Assembly (NCBI GenBank): GCA_037176725.1
Contig: JAZBRS010000049.1
Span: 10,124,001 to 10,188,000 of the forward strand
Length of the DNA stretch: 64,000 nucleotides
Direction: 5' to 3'
DNA from: Posidonia oceanica
Lineage: Eukaryota; Streptophyta; Magnoliopsida; Alismatales; Posidoniaceae
This document shows, in pieces, positions 9,006 through 18,382 of this stretch. A program made the translations under genes and the position numbers. Within the stretch, counting starts at the first letter, position 1, and each line of letters starts with the position of its first letter. The notes beneath the pieces were generated by a model. That model saw nothing but the letters and a program-made list of their open reading frames with translations, did no database searches and was not told the DNA's origin.

Positions 9006-9135
9006 GGCACAAAACCAAAACAAGGGTTAGGTAGCATGTATAGGGGTTGCAGCAAGCATTAGAAGCAATAAACCGCAGAAAACGGCGAACAAATCAAAAT
9101 CAGCGTTTTAAAACCAAGTCAAGCCAACTGCAAGC

Positions 9136-9193
9136 GTTGGACGCTGGCAACAGCGGCGTCCAATGTTGGATGCTGCCATTTCTGGCGTCCAAC
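9136..9193 (-). repeat. Inverted-unit cluster B1 (two units)
   Basis: Arms at 9136, 9156, 9165 and 9185 with 11-nt spacers. The central palindrome has decayed to GCGTCCAAT-GTTGGATGC, whereas the 5' LTR copy at 55011 is perfect. Both changes are CpG transitions. Confidence 0.9.
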
Positions 9194-9375
9194 AACTGCT
9201 GGAGGTAGACAGCATGCAACATTTGGAAAACAATGCATTCTAGCTATATAGATGCAATACAGATGCAAAAATGCAGCTAAATGGGTGCAAGACATGCAGG
9301 ACTAACCTGACAGAGGATCAGAAGAGGAGTTAGAGCAAGGAGCAAGCTAAGATCAAAGATCAAAGCAAGCAGAGT

Positions 9376-9433
9376 GTTGGACACCCCAGTACATGGCGTC
9401 CAATGTTAGACACCAGAGTGACAATCGTCTAAC
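9376..9433 (-). repeat. Inverted-unit cluster B2 (two decayed units)
   Basis: Arms GTTGGACAC 9376, GCGTCCAAT 9396, GTTAGACAC 9405 and TCGTCTAAC 9425. Spacing is preserved despite arm decay. Confidence 0.85.
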
Positions 9434-9604
9434 ATAGGCTAGAGAGAAAAAAGAAAAAAAGCATACAAAAGAAAGATAAAAAAATGGGAACATGCATTTG
9501 GGCTACTGGAGATAAGCAGAGGGCAAACATGCAAGCAAGGGGAGCATAAGAAACCAATCAGACCTTACCTGTAGCATGTGCCAGGCCAGAGGCTCAACCA
9601 GAAC

Positions 9605-9662
9605 GTTGGACGCTAGCTAGGCCAGCATCCAATGTTGGACGCCTGCACCAGCAGCGTACAAC
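9605..9662 (-). repeat. Inverted-unit cluster B3 (two units)
   Basis: Arms GTTGGACGC 9605, GCATCCAAT 9625, GTTGGACGC 9634 and GCGTACAAC 9654; 11-nt spacers. Counterpart of 2608-2665 in E1. Confidence 0.88.
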
Positions 9663-9834
9663 GCCCTGGGAGGCACAAACACACAGAAACTTGCATGGGA
9701 CATAGCAAATGAACTAAAGAAGCCATGGAATAATTGCAAAGGAAACTAGCATGCATGGTAAACACTGAAATCATGTAAATGAGCAAGATCAGAGCATTAT
9801 ACAAGCATCCAAAAGCAAACAGAGGGGCTAGGAC

Positions 9835-9892
9835 GTTAGACGCTGGAGCTAGCAGCGTCCAACGTTGGACGCTGAAGGCTCTGGCGTCCAAC
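9835..9892 (-). repeat. Inverted-unit cluster B4 (two units)
   Basis: Arms GTTAGACGC 9835, GCGTCCAAC 9855, GTTGGACGC 9864 and GCGTCCAAC 9884. E1 has only one unit at the matching place (2408), so units are gained or lost singly. Confidence 0.9.
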
Positions 9893-10225
9893 ACCCACAG
9901 CATGCAAGCTTACCTGTGCTAAGGGGGAGTTGAGCTCTAAACCCCATCTATATGCATGCAAACATGTTGATGGCATACCAGAGCAAAAGAAACATGTATA
10001 GCAAGCATGGCAAGCATTTAATCCAAGAGAAGCAAATAGAAAGAGAGCATGCATGGAAATAAAGGACAAAACTTGCAAAAAGAAACATGCAACCTAAGAA
10101 GATCTTAGAAAACCTAAGCATGGTTGCCATAGGGGCCAAGCATCTCTAAGCAAACGCAGAACATGCATAGATATCAAAAAAAAGGCATGGTACAAGCATG
10201 GCAGCAAGTTATAACTAGCAGAGGT

Positions 10226-10283
10226 GTTGGACGCTGAGTGAACCAGCGTCTAACGTTGGACGCGGCACACCCAAGCGTCCAAC
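10226..10283 (-). repeat. Inverted-unit cluster B5 (two units)
   Basis: Arms GTTGGACGC 10226, GCGTCTAAC 10246, GTTGGACGC 10255 and GCGTCCAAC 10275; 11-nt spacers. It lies ~75 bp from the E3 insertion. Confidence 0.9.
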
Positions 10284-10356
10284 GCAGGTAGATGGCAGAT
10301 GGACTTAAAGCATGCAAGAAAGATTAGGCATGGATCAAAGTAGAGAAATAGGCATG

Positions 10357-10361
10357 GTATA
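10357..10361. repeat. Target site duplication of E3, left copy
   Basis: GTATA directly before the LTR terminus TGTAATAATC, repeated exactly at 36757-36761. Confidence 0.95.
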
Positions 10362-10524
10362 TGTAATAATCTCGATGTTCAGATCGTCCATGCACATTGC
10401 CAAAGCTCGCGTGCACCGATCAGAATCAGGTTCACTACTAGCGGCTGTGTTCGAGAAGGAAGACTTAACTCAAAAACACTTAAAAAAGGGAAAAAGGGGA
10501 AGAAAAGAAGAAGATAAGACAAAT

Positions 10525-10535
10525 CAGAGTCGCCA
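10525..10535 (-). promoter_or_regulatory. PBS-like 11-mer inside U5 (E3 3' LTR)
   Basis: The minus strand reads TGGCGACTCTG, identical to the start of the true PBS of E3, ~163 bp inside the LTR end. Confidence 0.65.
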
Positions 10536-10700
10536 CCGTGTCTATTAAGTCGGGAGACAAGGAAAATCAGGGAAATGCGTGAATAATCACGCAAAACCAA
10601 GCAAAAGATGCAATGCAATGCAATGCAAGAGAAATGAGATGCAAATGATGTGACTCGTGCCTAGGATAAGGGCAATATGGTCATTACAGGCCATGAGAAA

Positions 10701-10775
10701 GGGCAAGGACTCCTGTTACGCGCAGGGAAGGTGTTAGGCACCCTCGACACGCCCGAGAATCGGTCTTTCTAGGCT
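10701..10775 (-). promoter_or_regulatory. Block conserved between LTR families (E3 3' LTR)
   Basis: Family B copy of the block seen at 3642-3718 and 8575-8650. The two families can be aligned here although most of their LTRs cannot. Confidence 0.55.
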
Positions 10776-11070
10776 TATACTCGCATACGCAGGGAAATAC
10801 AGATTTGAATGCCTAAGTGCCATGAATGTCTAATTAGATGCTCATAGGTGTGCTCTAAGTGATGAAATGCGTGCAAGGAATTAAATGTGCTATCTAAGTG
10901 CTCAGCAGCGCTGTCTGTGTTTTGAACCGGGCAAACCCTGGTCCGAGAGAACTCTAGGTAGTAAGCATCACTGTCCTAAATGCAAATGTAGGCGATAAAA
11001 CAAAACATCGGTAAAACCAGGCAATGCGAGCGACATGCAAAGGAAAATAATGTAAAACACGCAAGACGGT

Positions 11071-11335
11071 GTGAGAAACGAAAGTCGGCATGCAAAACGG
11101 TGCGAGAAACAAAGAAGGCACGTAAAATGGTGCAAGAAACAAAGCAGGCACGTAAAATGGTGCAAGAAACAAAGTCAGCACGCAAAACGGTGCAAAAAAC
11201 AAAGTGGGCACGTGAAACGGTGCAAGAAACAAAGTAGGCACGCGAAACAGTGCAAGAGACGAAGCAGGCACGTAAAACGGTGCTAGAAACAAAGCAGGCA
11301 TGCAAAACGGTGCCAAAAGTGAAGCGAAAACAGGC
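11071..11335 (-). repeat. 30-bp tandem array in E3 3' LTR
   Basis: About nine units of exactly 30 bp, consensus GCACGTAAAACGGTGCAAGA plus AACAAAGCAG. Each holds the short inverted pair GCAC...GTGC. The other LTR (31330-31680) has more units, so copy number has changed since insertion or during replication. Confidence 0.9.
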
Positions 11336-12059
11336 GATGCAAGTGCAGAAACAAAACGTCATAAAAACATGCAATGCAGATGTAAAAAACATGCAAAGGG
11401 GAGAAACAAAACAAGTAAAGGGAAGCAAGCGACGTAAGTGTGAAGACAAACACCACTTAAGGACCACGCAATGCAGGTGTGAAGACCTGCAAAGGGGAAA
11501 GGAAGCAAGTGGAGGGATCACCACTATTCTATGACTGTTTCCCACTAAACCGTCCCACGATGTGTCTTGCACACTGCTCAAAGCTCGCGGTGCAATCGGA
11601 TCGTGGAAAAGGGGGAAGAAGGTCGCGATCAGTAGCGAATCCAGGGAAAACTCAACCTAAAAACACTAGAGTACGCGAAAAGGGAAGATAGAGTTGATAA
11701 GTAAGAAGAGGGAGTCCTAATTTACATGCTCGGAAAGCACGACGGCAAAATGATACGTGCAATGCAAATGATGTGCAAAAGATGCTGTGCAGGAGTTCAG
11801 AAGGACTTACCTTGGAGATCTGAAGCCTGATCTGAGAAGAACTTGGTCAGCATCAGAGTGCGCTCCACCGGGAAGGTCCAGGTAGCTTGGTTGTGAAGAT
11901 CCGGGGGTCCGATCAGAGATATCCAAGCTTCAAGGCAGAGGGCTCAAGAACAGGGGAGAAGAAGGGATCTAAGTGTAAGAGGGGTCCTAAGGGTGTGCAA
12001 AACAGGTCCTCCCGCTTACATGGGAGCTAGGAGTACTTAAAAGTGTGCAAAAATGCTAA

Positions 12060-13080
12060 GTGCAATGATGCATGGGTGCAATGCATGAAAAAATGCAAGA
12101 AAAGGACTTAAGTATGATGTTTTAGAGAAGTTAAGGACCTAAATGTAAAGTTTTTGAAAAGTTAAGGACCTACATGCAAAGATTTTGAAAACTTAAGGGT
12201 CTATATGCAATGATTTTGAAAACTTAAGGGTCTGGATGCAATTAAAATAAAATGCAGGGTCTGAAATACAATTTAATAAGGTAAAGACGCGATTAAATGA
12301 TTTTTATAAACATGCAATAGACTAAAATGCAATTTGAAAACATGCAGGGGCTAAAATGCAATTTTATAAGGTAAAATATGCTGTTAAATGAGTTTTGTAA
12401 ACATGCTGAGGACTGGAATGCAATTTTGAATCATGCCAGGGCTAAAATGCAATTTTATAAGGAAAAATGCAAATAAAAGATGCTGTGAATGCAAATGAAG
12501 GACTAAAGTGCAAAAATAAGGAAAGATGGGATAAAAATGCAATGTAGTAAGGAAAAGTAAGAAATTAAATGAGTTAACAACAGATCAGAGGACTAAATGG
12601 CAAATAAAATAAACAGGAGGACTAAAAAGCAATTTAATAAGGTAAACAGAGGCATTTAAATGACTTTTAACAACCACAGGACTAAAATGCAAAAATAAAA
12701 AGCTACTAGACTAGAAAATAAAGAACAGAAAACTATTTTACACTACAGCAGGTCCATTATGCAAATAAAATAAGTAACTGGACTAGAAAATAAAGAACAG
12801 AAAGTTATTTTGAACTAGGATTGGACTAACATGCAAATAAAATAAGTAAATGGGCTGGAACTAAAGAAAAACTAAAAAACTATAACAGCAGAGGACTAAC
12901 ATGTGATGAAAAATAACGAACAGGACTTAAATTAAAAGAAAACTAAAGAATTTAAACAGCAGCTGGATTAACATGCAAATAACAAAAAGCACAGACTTTT
13001 CATGCAATTTCATATAGTTTTATTTCAGAGTAACATGAATCCTAAACCGTGCCTGGACCTAAGAGAAATTTTTAAAAACT
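12060..13080 (-). repeat. Diffuse GGACTAAAATGCAA-type repeats
   Basis: Many imperfect copies of a ~25-30 bp phrase (GGACTAAAATGCAATTT, GGGCTAAAATGC, GGACTAACATGCAAATAAAATAA) at irregular spacing. No ORF. Matching segment in the 5' LTR: 32414-33430. Confidence 0.75.
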
Positions 13081-13169
13081 TAAATGATGCTAATGCAATG
13101 CATGTGTAAAATACTTAAGCTAATGCAAAAATAAAAGCAAAAGAAAAACAAGTATATAAAGCTACAGGA

Positions 13170-14290
13170 ATCATGGTTGAAGCTCGCCGGGGGGAAGTCT
13201 GGAACAGCAGAGGAGAGGGCGGCGCGGCCCGGGCAGTGTGCGGGGGAGCTCGGCGCGGTGCGGCGGAGGCAGGGGCGGCGTCCGGTGGCACGCGGGGCCG
13301 TCAGACGGCGTGCCGGCTTGCTGCTCGAGGTGCCGGCGCTGGGGAAGAAGGTGATTCCGATGGTCTCTTGCAGGCAGTACAGTGGATGAATCGATCCAGA
13401 GAAAGGCCAAGAAGCAAGAGGAGAGAGAGAGGAAGCTAGAGAGGGGATTTGTACCTCTTTCGCGTGCCGGAGCGGGCCACCCACCTCAGTGGATTTCAGC
13501 AGAGTTGCTGGAGGTCGTGGCGGCGCGTGGCGCAGTGGCGGGCTGCTGGGGCGATCCGGAGGCGTTGCTGGTGGTCTGGGGAGGCCTCTGGTGCGCCCAG
13601 AAGTAAGCACGGTGGCTCGGAGAGGAATCTGGTTTGGTTTGGCTTCTACTGTGGTGGTCGAGGTGGTTCCAGCGGTGTGCGGCGTTCCAGGCCCAGGTGA
13701 AGGTCCCGACGGCTAGGTGGTTGTTCAGGGAGTGTGTGGGAAGAATCAGAACGGAGGTCTACTGGTTTTGGAGGGAGTTAGAGGTGTTTGAAGTTTTCGG
13801 GCAAATTGGGGCCGAAGGTGTTTGTGGTGGTTTGCGGGGAGTGTAGGTGCCTTCAGGGTGAGATGTTGGGTGGCCTGAGAAGGTGGTTGTTGGGCGAGTA
13901 AAGTGGCCAAGTTTGGGGATTTTTGGATGGCTGTAGTGGAAGTTCTGCGATGGGGAAGGTTGTGCTGAGCTTGGAGAGGAAAAATGGGTTGAAAAAAAGG
14001 CTTCTGGTGGTGATTGCTTGGGTGAGTTCGTTGGTTTCTTGCTCTGGGGAGTGCACACAGGAGAGGAAGAAGTTTGCTATGTCTGTGGATGTGTGTTTTG
14101 GAGCAAGGTTGCTACTGACTTCTTTTTGGTTTGGGTTCGTGCACTTGAGTGCAAAGGAAGGTGGCAGGAGGGCTTCGGATGGCACGGCTGCTGAAGGGGG
14201 CGCACGCCGGTCTGGCTTGGTGCAGAGGACGTGCGTGGGAGGAGGACGTGCAGGTGTAAGAGGTGAGTTGTCGATCAGGCAGTAGAAGAG
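13170..14290 (-). other. GC-rich segment of family B LTR
   Basis: A sharp rise in G+C relative to its neighbours leaves several frames open on both strands by composition alone. No frame is favoured or similar to a known family. Counterparts: 33530-34640 and 58270-59620. Confidence 0.6.
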
Positions 14291-14429
14291 GAGTGTTGGA
14301 GAAAAAAAGAAAAACAGAGAAGAGAGGGAAGGTGGCTGCTGATGGCAGAAGAAAAATAAAGAAGAAAAAGAAAATAGGAAAGAAATAGAAAGAAGGAAGG
14401 AAAGAAAGAAAAAGGAAATTAGGTTAATT

Positions 14430-15210
14430 AAGTTTTGGTTTTTTTTTTGATTTGTTTCAAAGCTAATTGTTTTTTAATTTTCTTTTTTTTTAATTATTCT
14501 TTTGAGTTTGTTAATGGTTTTCCTCTTTTAAGTTTTTTTCTTTGATTGTTTTAATTGTTTAAATTTTTCTCTTGATTTAAGTTTATTTTAAGTCTTTCTT
14601 TTCGATTTTAATTTTGTTAATTGTTTTTTAAGTTTTTTAATTCGATTTTTAGTTGTTGATTGTTCTTGAGTTTTATTAATTTGATTTTAAGTTGTTGATT
14701 GTTTTTGAGTTTTATTAATTTAAGTTTGTGTTCTTTTTTAATTGTTAATTGTTTTGAGTTTTTTTCTTTTAATTGTTTTCCCAAAGTTTTTTAATTGTTT
14801 TGATTGTGTTTTTTCTTTTGATTTTAAGTTTGTTAGTTGCTTTGATTTTTCTTTGATTGTTTTAAGGTTTTTGATTGGATTTTTAGATTGTTTTTTAAGG
14901 ATTTTGAGTGGTTTTTCTTATGTTTGCTTCTTTAATTGTTTTTAATGGGTTTTGATTGGTTTTAATTGCCTTTAAGTTTTGAAATTGGTTTTTTAATTGT
15001 TTCAAGTCTTGAAATTTGTTTTTTAATTGTTTTAAATCGTTTTAAAGTCTTTTAGTTTGTTTAATTTGTTTGTAATTAGTTTTAACTATTTTTGGGTTGT
15101 TTTGATTCATTTTTAATTAGATTTTCTTTCGAATTATTTTTAGGTGTTTAATTTATTTTTCTGGTTGGATTTTTCTCTTTAATTGTTTTAAGAAGTGTTA
15201 AATGGGGTTG
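14430..15210. repeat. T-rich low-complexity tract
   Basis: Made of TTTTAATTGTTTTGATTTT-type words on the + strand, so A-rich in the element's own sense. Counterpart 34790-35550; a weaker version is at 59760-60540. Confidence 0.85.
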
Positions 15211-15527
15211 ATGATGAGTTTAGAGAAGAAATGAGAAGAAGAAAGGGGGAGAATAGTGAGGAAAGAGAAAAGGATAATCAGGAGAGAGAAAAAGAATAAT
15301 CAGGAGAGAGAAAAGGATAATCAGGAGAGATAGGAAGGATAAAGGCCTGAATTTGGAGGGAGTTTTGTGCAGGTGTGTTCCTAAGGTTTAGGGGGATGTG
15401 ATCTAGGGTTTTGGGAGGTGTTTCCTAGGATTTTTGCTAGGTTTTTCTAGGTCAAGGTCTTGCTAGGTTTTCCTAAGGTTTTGCTATGTTTTTCTAGGGT
15501 TTTAGGTGTAGTTTCTCCTAGGGTTTT

Positions 15528-15585
15528 CTAGGGTTTAGGGTTTTGGTTCAAGGTTTAGGGTTTTGGTTCAGGATTTAGGGTGGAA
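15528..15585. repeat. Telomere-like TTTAGGG words in E3 3' LTR
   Basis: Four GGTTTAGGG/GATTTAGGG words separated by TTTTGGTTCA(A/G). The plant telomere unit is TTTAGGG. The 5' LTR copy (35880-36012) is more than twice as long. Confidence 0.75.
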
Positions 15586-16330
15586 AAAGGGAAAAGAAAG
15601 ATGGAAAGAAAGAAGGAAAGAAAGAAAGAAAGGGATAAAGAAAGAAAGAAGGGAAGGGATGAAAAGAAAATAAAGATCAAATAGCATGGGATAAAATAAA
15701 ATAAAGTAAAATAAGGATAAAATAACGGGAAGAAAGAAGAATAAGCGGGAAGGAGCAGGAGTAAGGTAGGTCCACTAAAGAGCAAGAAAAGAAGGAGAAT
15801 TAGAGGGAGAATAGAGAGGAGAGAGAAAAAGAATAATTTGGAGAGAGAAAAGGATAATTTGGAGAGATGAAGGGGATAGAGGCTTGGAAATGAAGTGGGA
15901 TTGGGTGAGTGTGTGACCTAGGGTTTCTAGTGTTTGACCTAGGGTTTGGAGTGGGATTTTGGAAGATTTTTGAAAGGGTTTTTGGGTGTAGAAAGAGGGG
16001 GATTTTACCTAGGTTTTCTAGGGTTTTTGGGAGTGGTTTTGGTGGGAGATCCTAAGGGTTTTTGGAGGGTTTTCTAGGTTGAAAAGGATGGGTTTTCCTT
16101 TGGTTTTTGGGTAGTTTTCTAGGTTAAAAAAGTGTAGGTTTTCCTAGAGTTTTTGGAGTGGTTTTCTAAGTTGAAGAAATGTAGGTTTTGCTAAGGTTTT
16201 GGATGGTTTTTGCTTAAGGTTTTGAGAGGGTTTTGAAGTGGTTTTTTGGGTTAGAAGATGGGTGTGATTCTAGGTTTGATAGCCGCCAGAGAGATCCACT
16301 AATTCAGCCTGTCAAAATGGGGTGTCAACA

Positions 16331-16347
16331 GATGCCCCTCCCTGAGC
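16331..16347 (-). promoter_or_regulatory. Polypurine tract of E3
   Basis: The minus strand reads GCTCAGGGAGGGGCATC directly before the 3' LTR start TGTTGACACC, the expected place for plus-strand priming. The same tract adjoins the 3' LTRs of E2 and E4. Confidence 0.9.
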
Positions 16348-16377
16348 GAGGTCAAGGGGACCGAGGTCGCTGCTCAG
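16342..16377 (-). other. PPT-adjacent inverted repeat (E3)
   Basis: CTGAGC at 16342 pairs with GCTCAG ending at 16377. The inner bases (GAGGTC...GACC...GGTC) allow alternative pairing. Homologous hairpins are at 38090-38125 and 61247-61282. Confidence 0.6.
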
Positions 16378-16856
16378 GGTCGACAAGACACCCCATTTGA
16401 TCGGAGAGCCAAATGCTTTTGGTGTGAGCCACTTATTCGGTGGATGCACGGAAAGTCGCGACCCAATGCTGAGATGCTAGATGCGGATGCAGATGCAGAT
16501 GTTGATGGAATGCAATGCATGCAATGTATGCTAATGCAATGCAATGCTGATGATGCAATGCAATTAGTCTAGCATGCCATGTTATACAAATGAAGTGTAG
16601 AGTTGATGCAACAAGATGCTAAAAGAGAAACTGCGATGCAACGCGAAAGTTTGGCGACTAGTCCAAACTTGCGTAACAAAGTGGAAAAGAAAAGGGGCAG
16701 CCTGTCCCTGCCTGGGGGAGCAAACAAGCAAGGCAGTTGGAGTCGCGCAGGAGGGGCAACTGCAACAAAAGAAGTGCGAAGGGAGAGGGGCCTCCTCTCC
16801 TACTGCGGGGAGATGCGGGACTTTGTCTTCCTGGAACAAAGTCGCGCGAAGGAAGT

Positions 16857-17878
16857 GATAAGATATCGAACTTATCGGCCGGGGGGTGATAGTTTACGGT
16901 CCTATCAACCGGAAGCGAAAGTTTACGGTCCTATCAACTGGATGCGATAGTTTACGGTCCTATCAACCGGAGGCGATGGTTACTGGATATCAGCTGGAAA
17001 ACATGATTGCGCAAGATAGTTTTGGATATCAGTCGGAGAGCGATAGTTTACGGTCCTATCAACCGGAAGTGCAATCATGAGTGATAGTTACTGGATATTA
17101 GCTGGAAAATGCAAATGCCCGCGATAGTTTTGGATATCAGCCAGAGAACGATAGTTTACGGTCCTATCAGCCGGAAGCGATAGTTTACGGTCCTATCAAC
17201 CGGAAGCGATAGTTTACGGTCCTACCAACCGGAAAGGGGCGTTTGTGAGTGATAGTTACTGGATATCAGCCGGAAAACACAACTGCAGGTGATAGTTTTG
17301 GATATCAGCCGAAGAGAGATAGTTTACGGTTCTATCAACCGGAAGCGATAGTTTACGGTTCTATTAACCGGAAGAGATAGTTTACGGTCCTATCAACCGG
17401 AAGCGATAGTTTACGGTGCTATCAACCGGAAGCGATAGTTTGCGGTCCTATCAACCGGAAGCGATAGTTTACGGTCCTATCAACCGGAAGCGATAGTTTA
17501 CGGTCCTATCAATCGGAAGCGATAGTTTACGGTCCTATCAACCGGAAGGTACAGTTGTGAGTGATAGTTACTGGGTATCAGTCGAAAGAGTGATGAGTTT
17601 CGAATCATCAGCCGAAGAGGAAAGAATTAGTAAGATGTCGGACTTATCAGCCAGGAAGTGATAATTAACGGTCATCAACCGGAAGCGATAGTTTACGGTC
17701 CTATCAACCAGAAGCGATAGTTTACGGTCCTATCAACCGGAAAGAGTGATGCTTAATGGCCATCTGCCGGAAAGGTGATGCTTAACGGCCATCTGCCGGA
17801 AAGGTGATGTTTAACGGCCATCAGCCGAAAGGATGATGTTTAACGGCCATCAGCCGGAAAGGTGATTGAGTGATAAGA
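16857..17878 (-). repeat. 29-bp hairpin array in E3 3' UTR
   Basis: Tandem units of 29 bp built on GATAGTTTACGGTCCTATC + AACCGGAAGC, mixed with GATAGTTACTGGATATC and GATAGTTTTGGATATC units. Then follow GATGCTTAACGGCCATC units (17748-17865) and GATAAG...CTTATC units (16857, 17634, 17872). Every unit is a short hairpin: 4-6 bp stem, 8-9 nt loop, then (A)GCCGGAA. Hypervariable 3' UTR arrays are known in Tat/Ogre elements and have been linked to the birth of satellite DNA. No coding frame is supported. Confidence 0.9.
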
Positions 17879-17950
17879 TGACGGACTTATTAGCCAGGAA
17901 GTTCGGAGCCCGTGACATCCAGGTATATCAACAGGGGAACAATAAGGAGT

Positions 17951-18027
17951 GATACCACAGGACATCTAAAAAAGATGCCCCTAGTATCAGGATGATACCA
18001 GGAGACAGCCAAAATGCCCCTGGCATC
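17951..18027 (-). other. Twin hairpin downstream of the extra ORF (E3)
   Basis: Two inverted repeats in a row: GATACC...(A)GTATC at 17951-17988 and GATACCAGG...GGCATC at 17994-18027, each with an inner GCCCC segment. E2 (40615-40691) and E4 (63342-63417) have the same pair. After it, GACAAAACTGACGTGTTTGTC forms a third short hairpin. Confidence 0.65.
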
Positions 18028-18382
18028 GAAAAGCGAAGGATAGACAAAACTGACGTGTTTGTCAAACAAGTACTTTGGGGTACCAGCCCTGCGGAGGCTC
18101 GGCTGGGTGCCTGATGGCTTGACTTGATGGCGTGGGTCTACAGAGATTCTTGACTCCGGATTGATTGCTGAGGACTTTCCTGCATCATGTTGGCAGCAAG
18201 TCTGGCCGGGGGCCTCAAGATATGATTGGCAAGGATTATGAAATGCATTAAGCAGTCTTGAAGTGCAAGCAGACAGCACAAAACACTTTTGCATTGATAG
18301 AACTGTTGATTACACGCCTGTGGCAGGCCAAAAGATACAGCATAACTTGAAGGGAAACTAAATTAGCAGCTGCATAAGCGCC

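Larger units (their letters stand above)
8254..10361 (-). repeat. E2 3' LTR, left part (PBS-side end)
   Basis: Begins TGTAGTAATCC, the reverse complement of the LTR 3' end. It matches the 5' LTR start at 54119 closely. It is cut at 10361, and the sequence resumes at 36762: GGCATGGTATA | ACATCTG matches the reverse complement of E1 at ~1940-1960. No gene. It contains the conserved block (8575-8650), a 20-bp array (8907-9005) and five inverted-unit clusters. Confidence 0.95.
10362..16330 (-). repeat. 3' LTR of E3 (family B)
   Basis: TG...CA ended, 5,969 bp, no gene. Read left to right: U5-like part with the conserved block (10362-11050), 30-bp array (11071-11335), unique sequence to 12060, diffuse repeats of GGACTAAAATGCAA type (12060-13080), a GC-rich segment (13170-14290), a T-rich low-complexity tract (14430-15200), AGGAGAGAGAAAAGGATAATC repeats (15250-15340), CTAGGGTTTT repeats with telomere-like words (15360-15585), a purine tract (15590-15730), then further GGTTTTCCTAGG-type repeats to the end. 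Confidence 0.95.

Noticed and set aside
11071..11335. CRISPR-like appearance of ~30-bp direct repeats.
   Set aside because: Units abut without unique spacers, there are no cas genes, and the context is a plant LTR.
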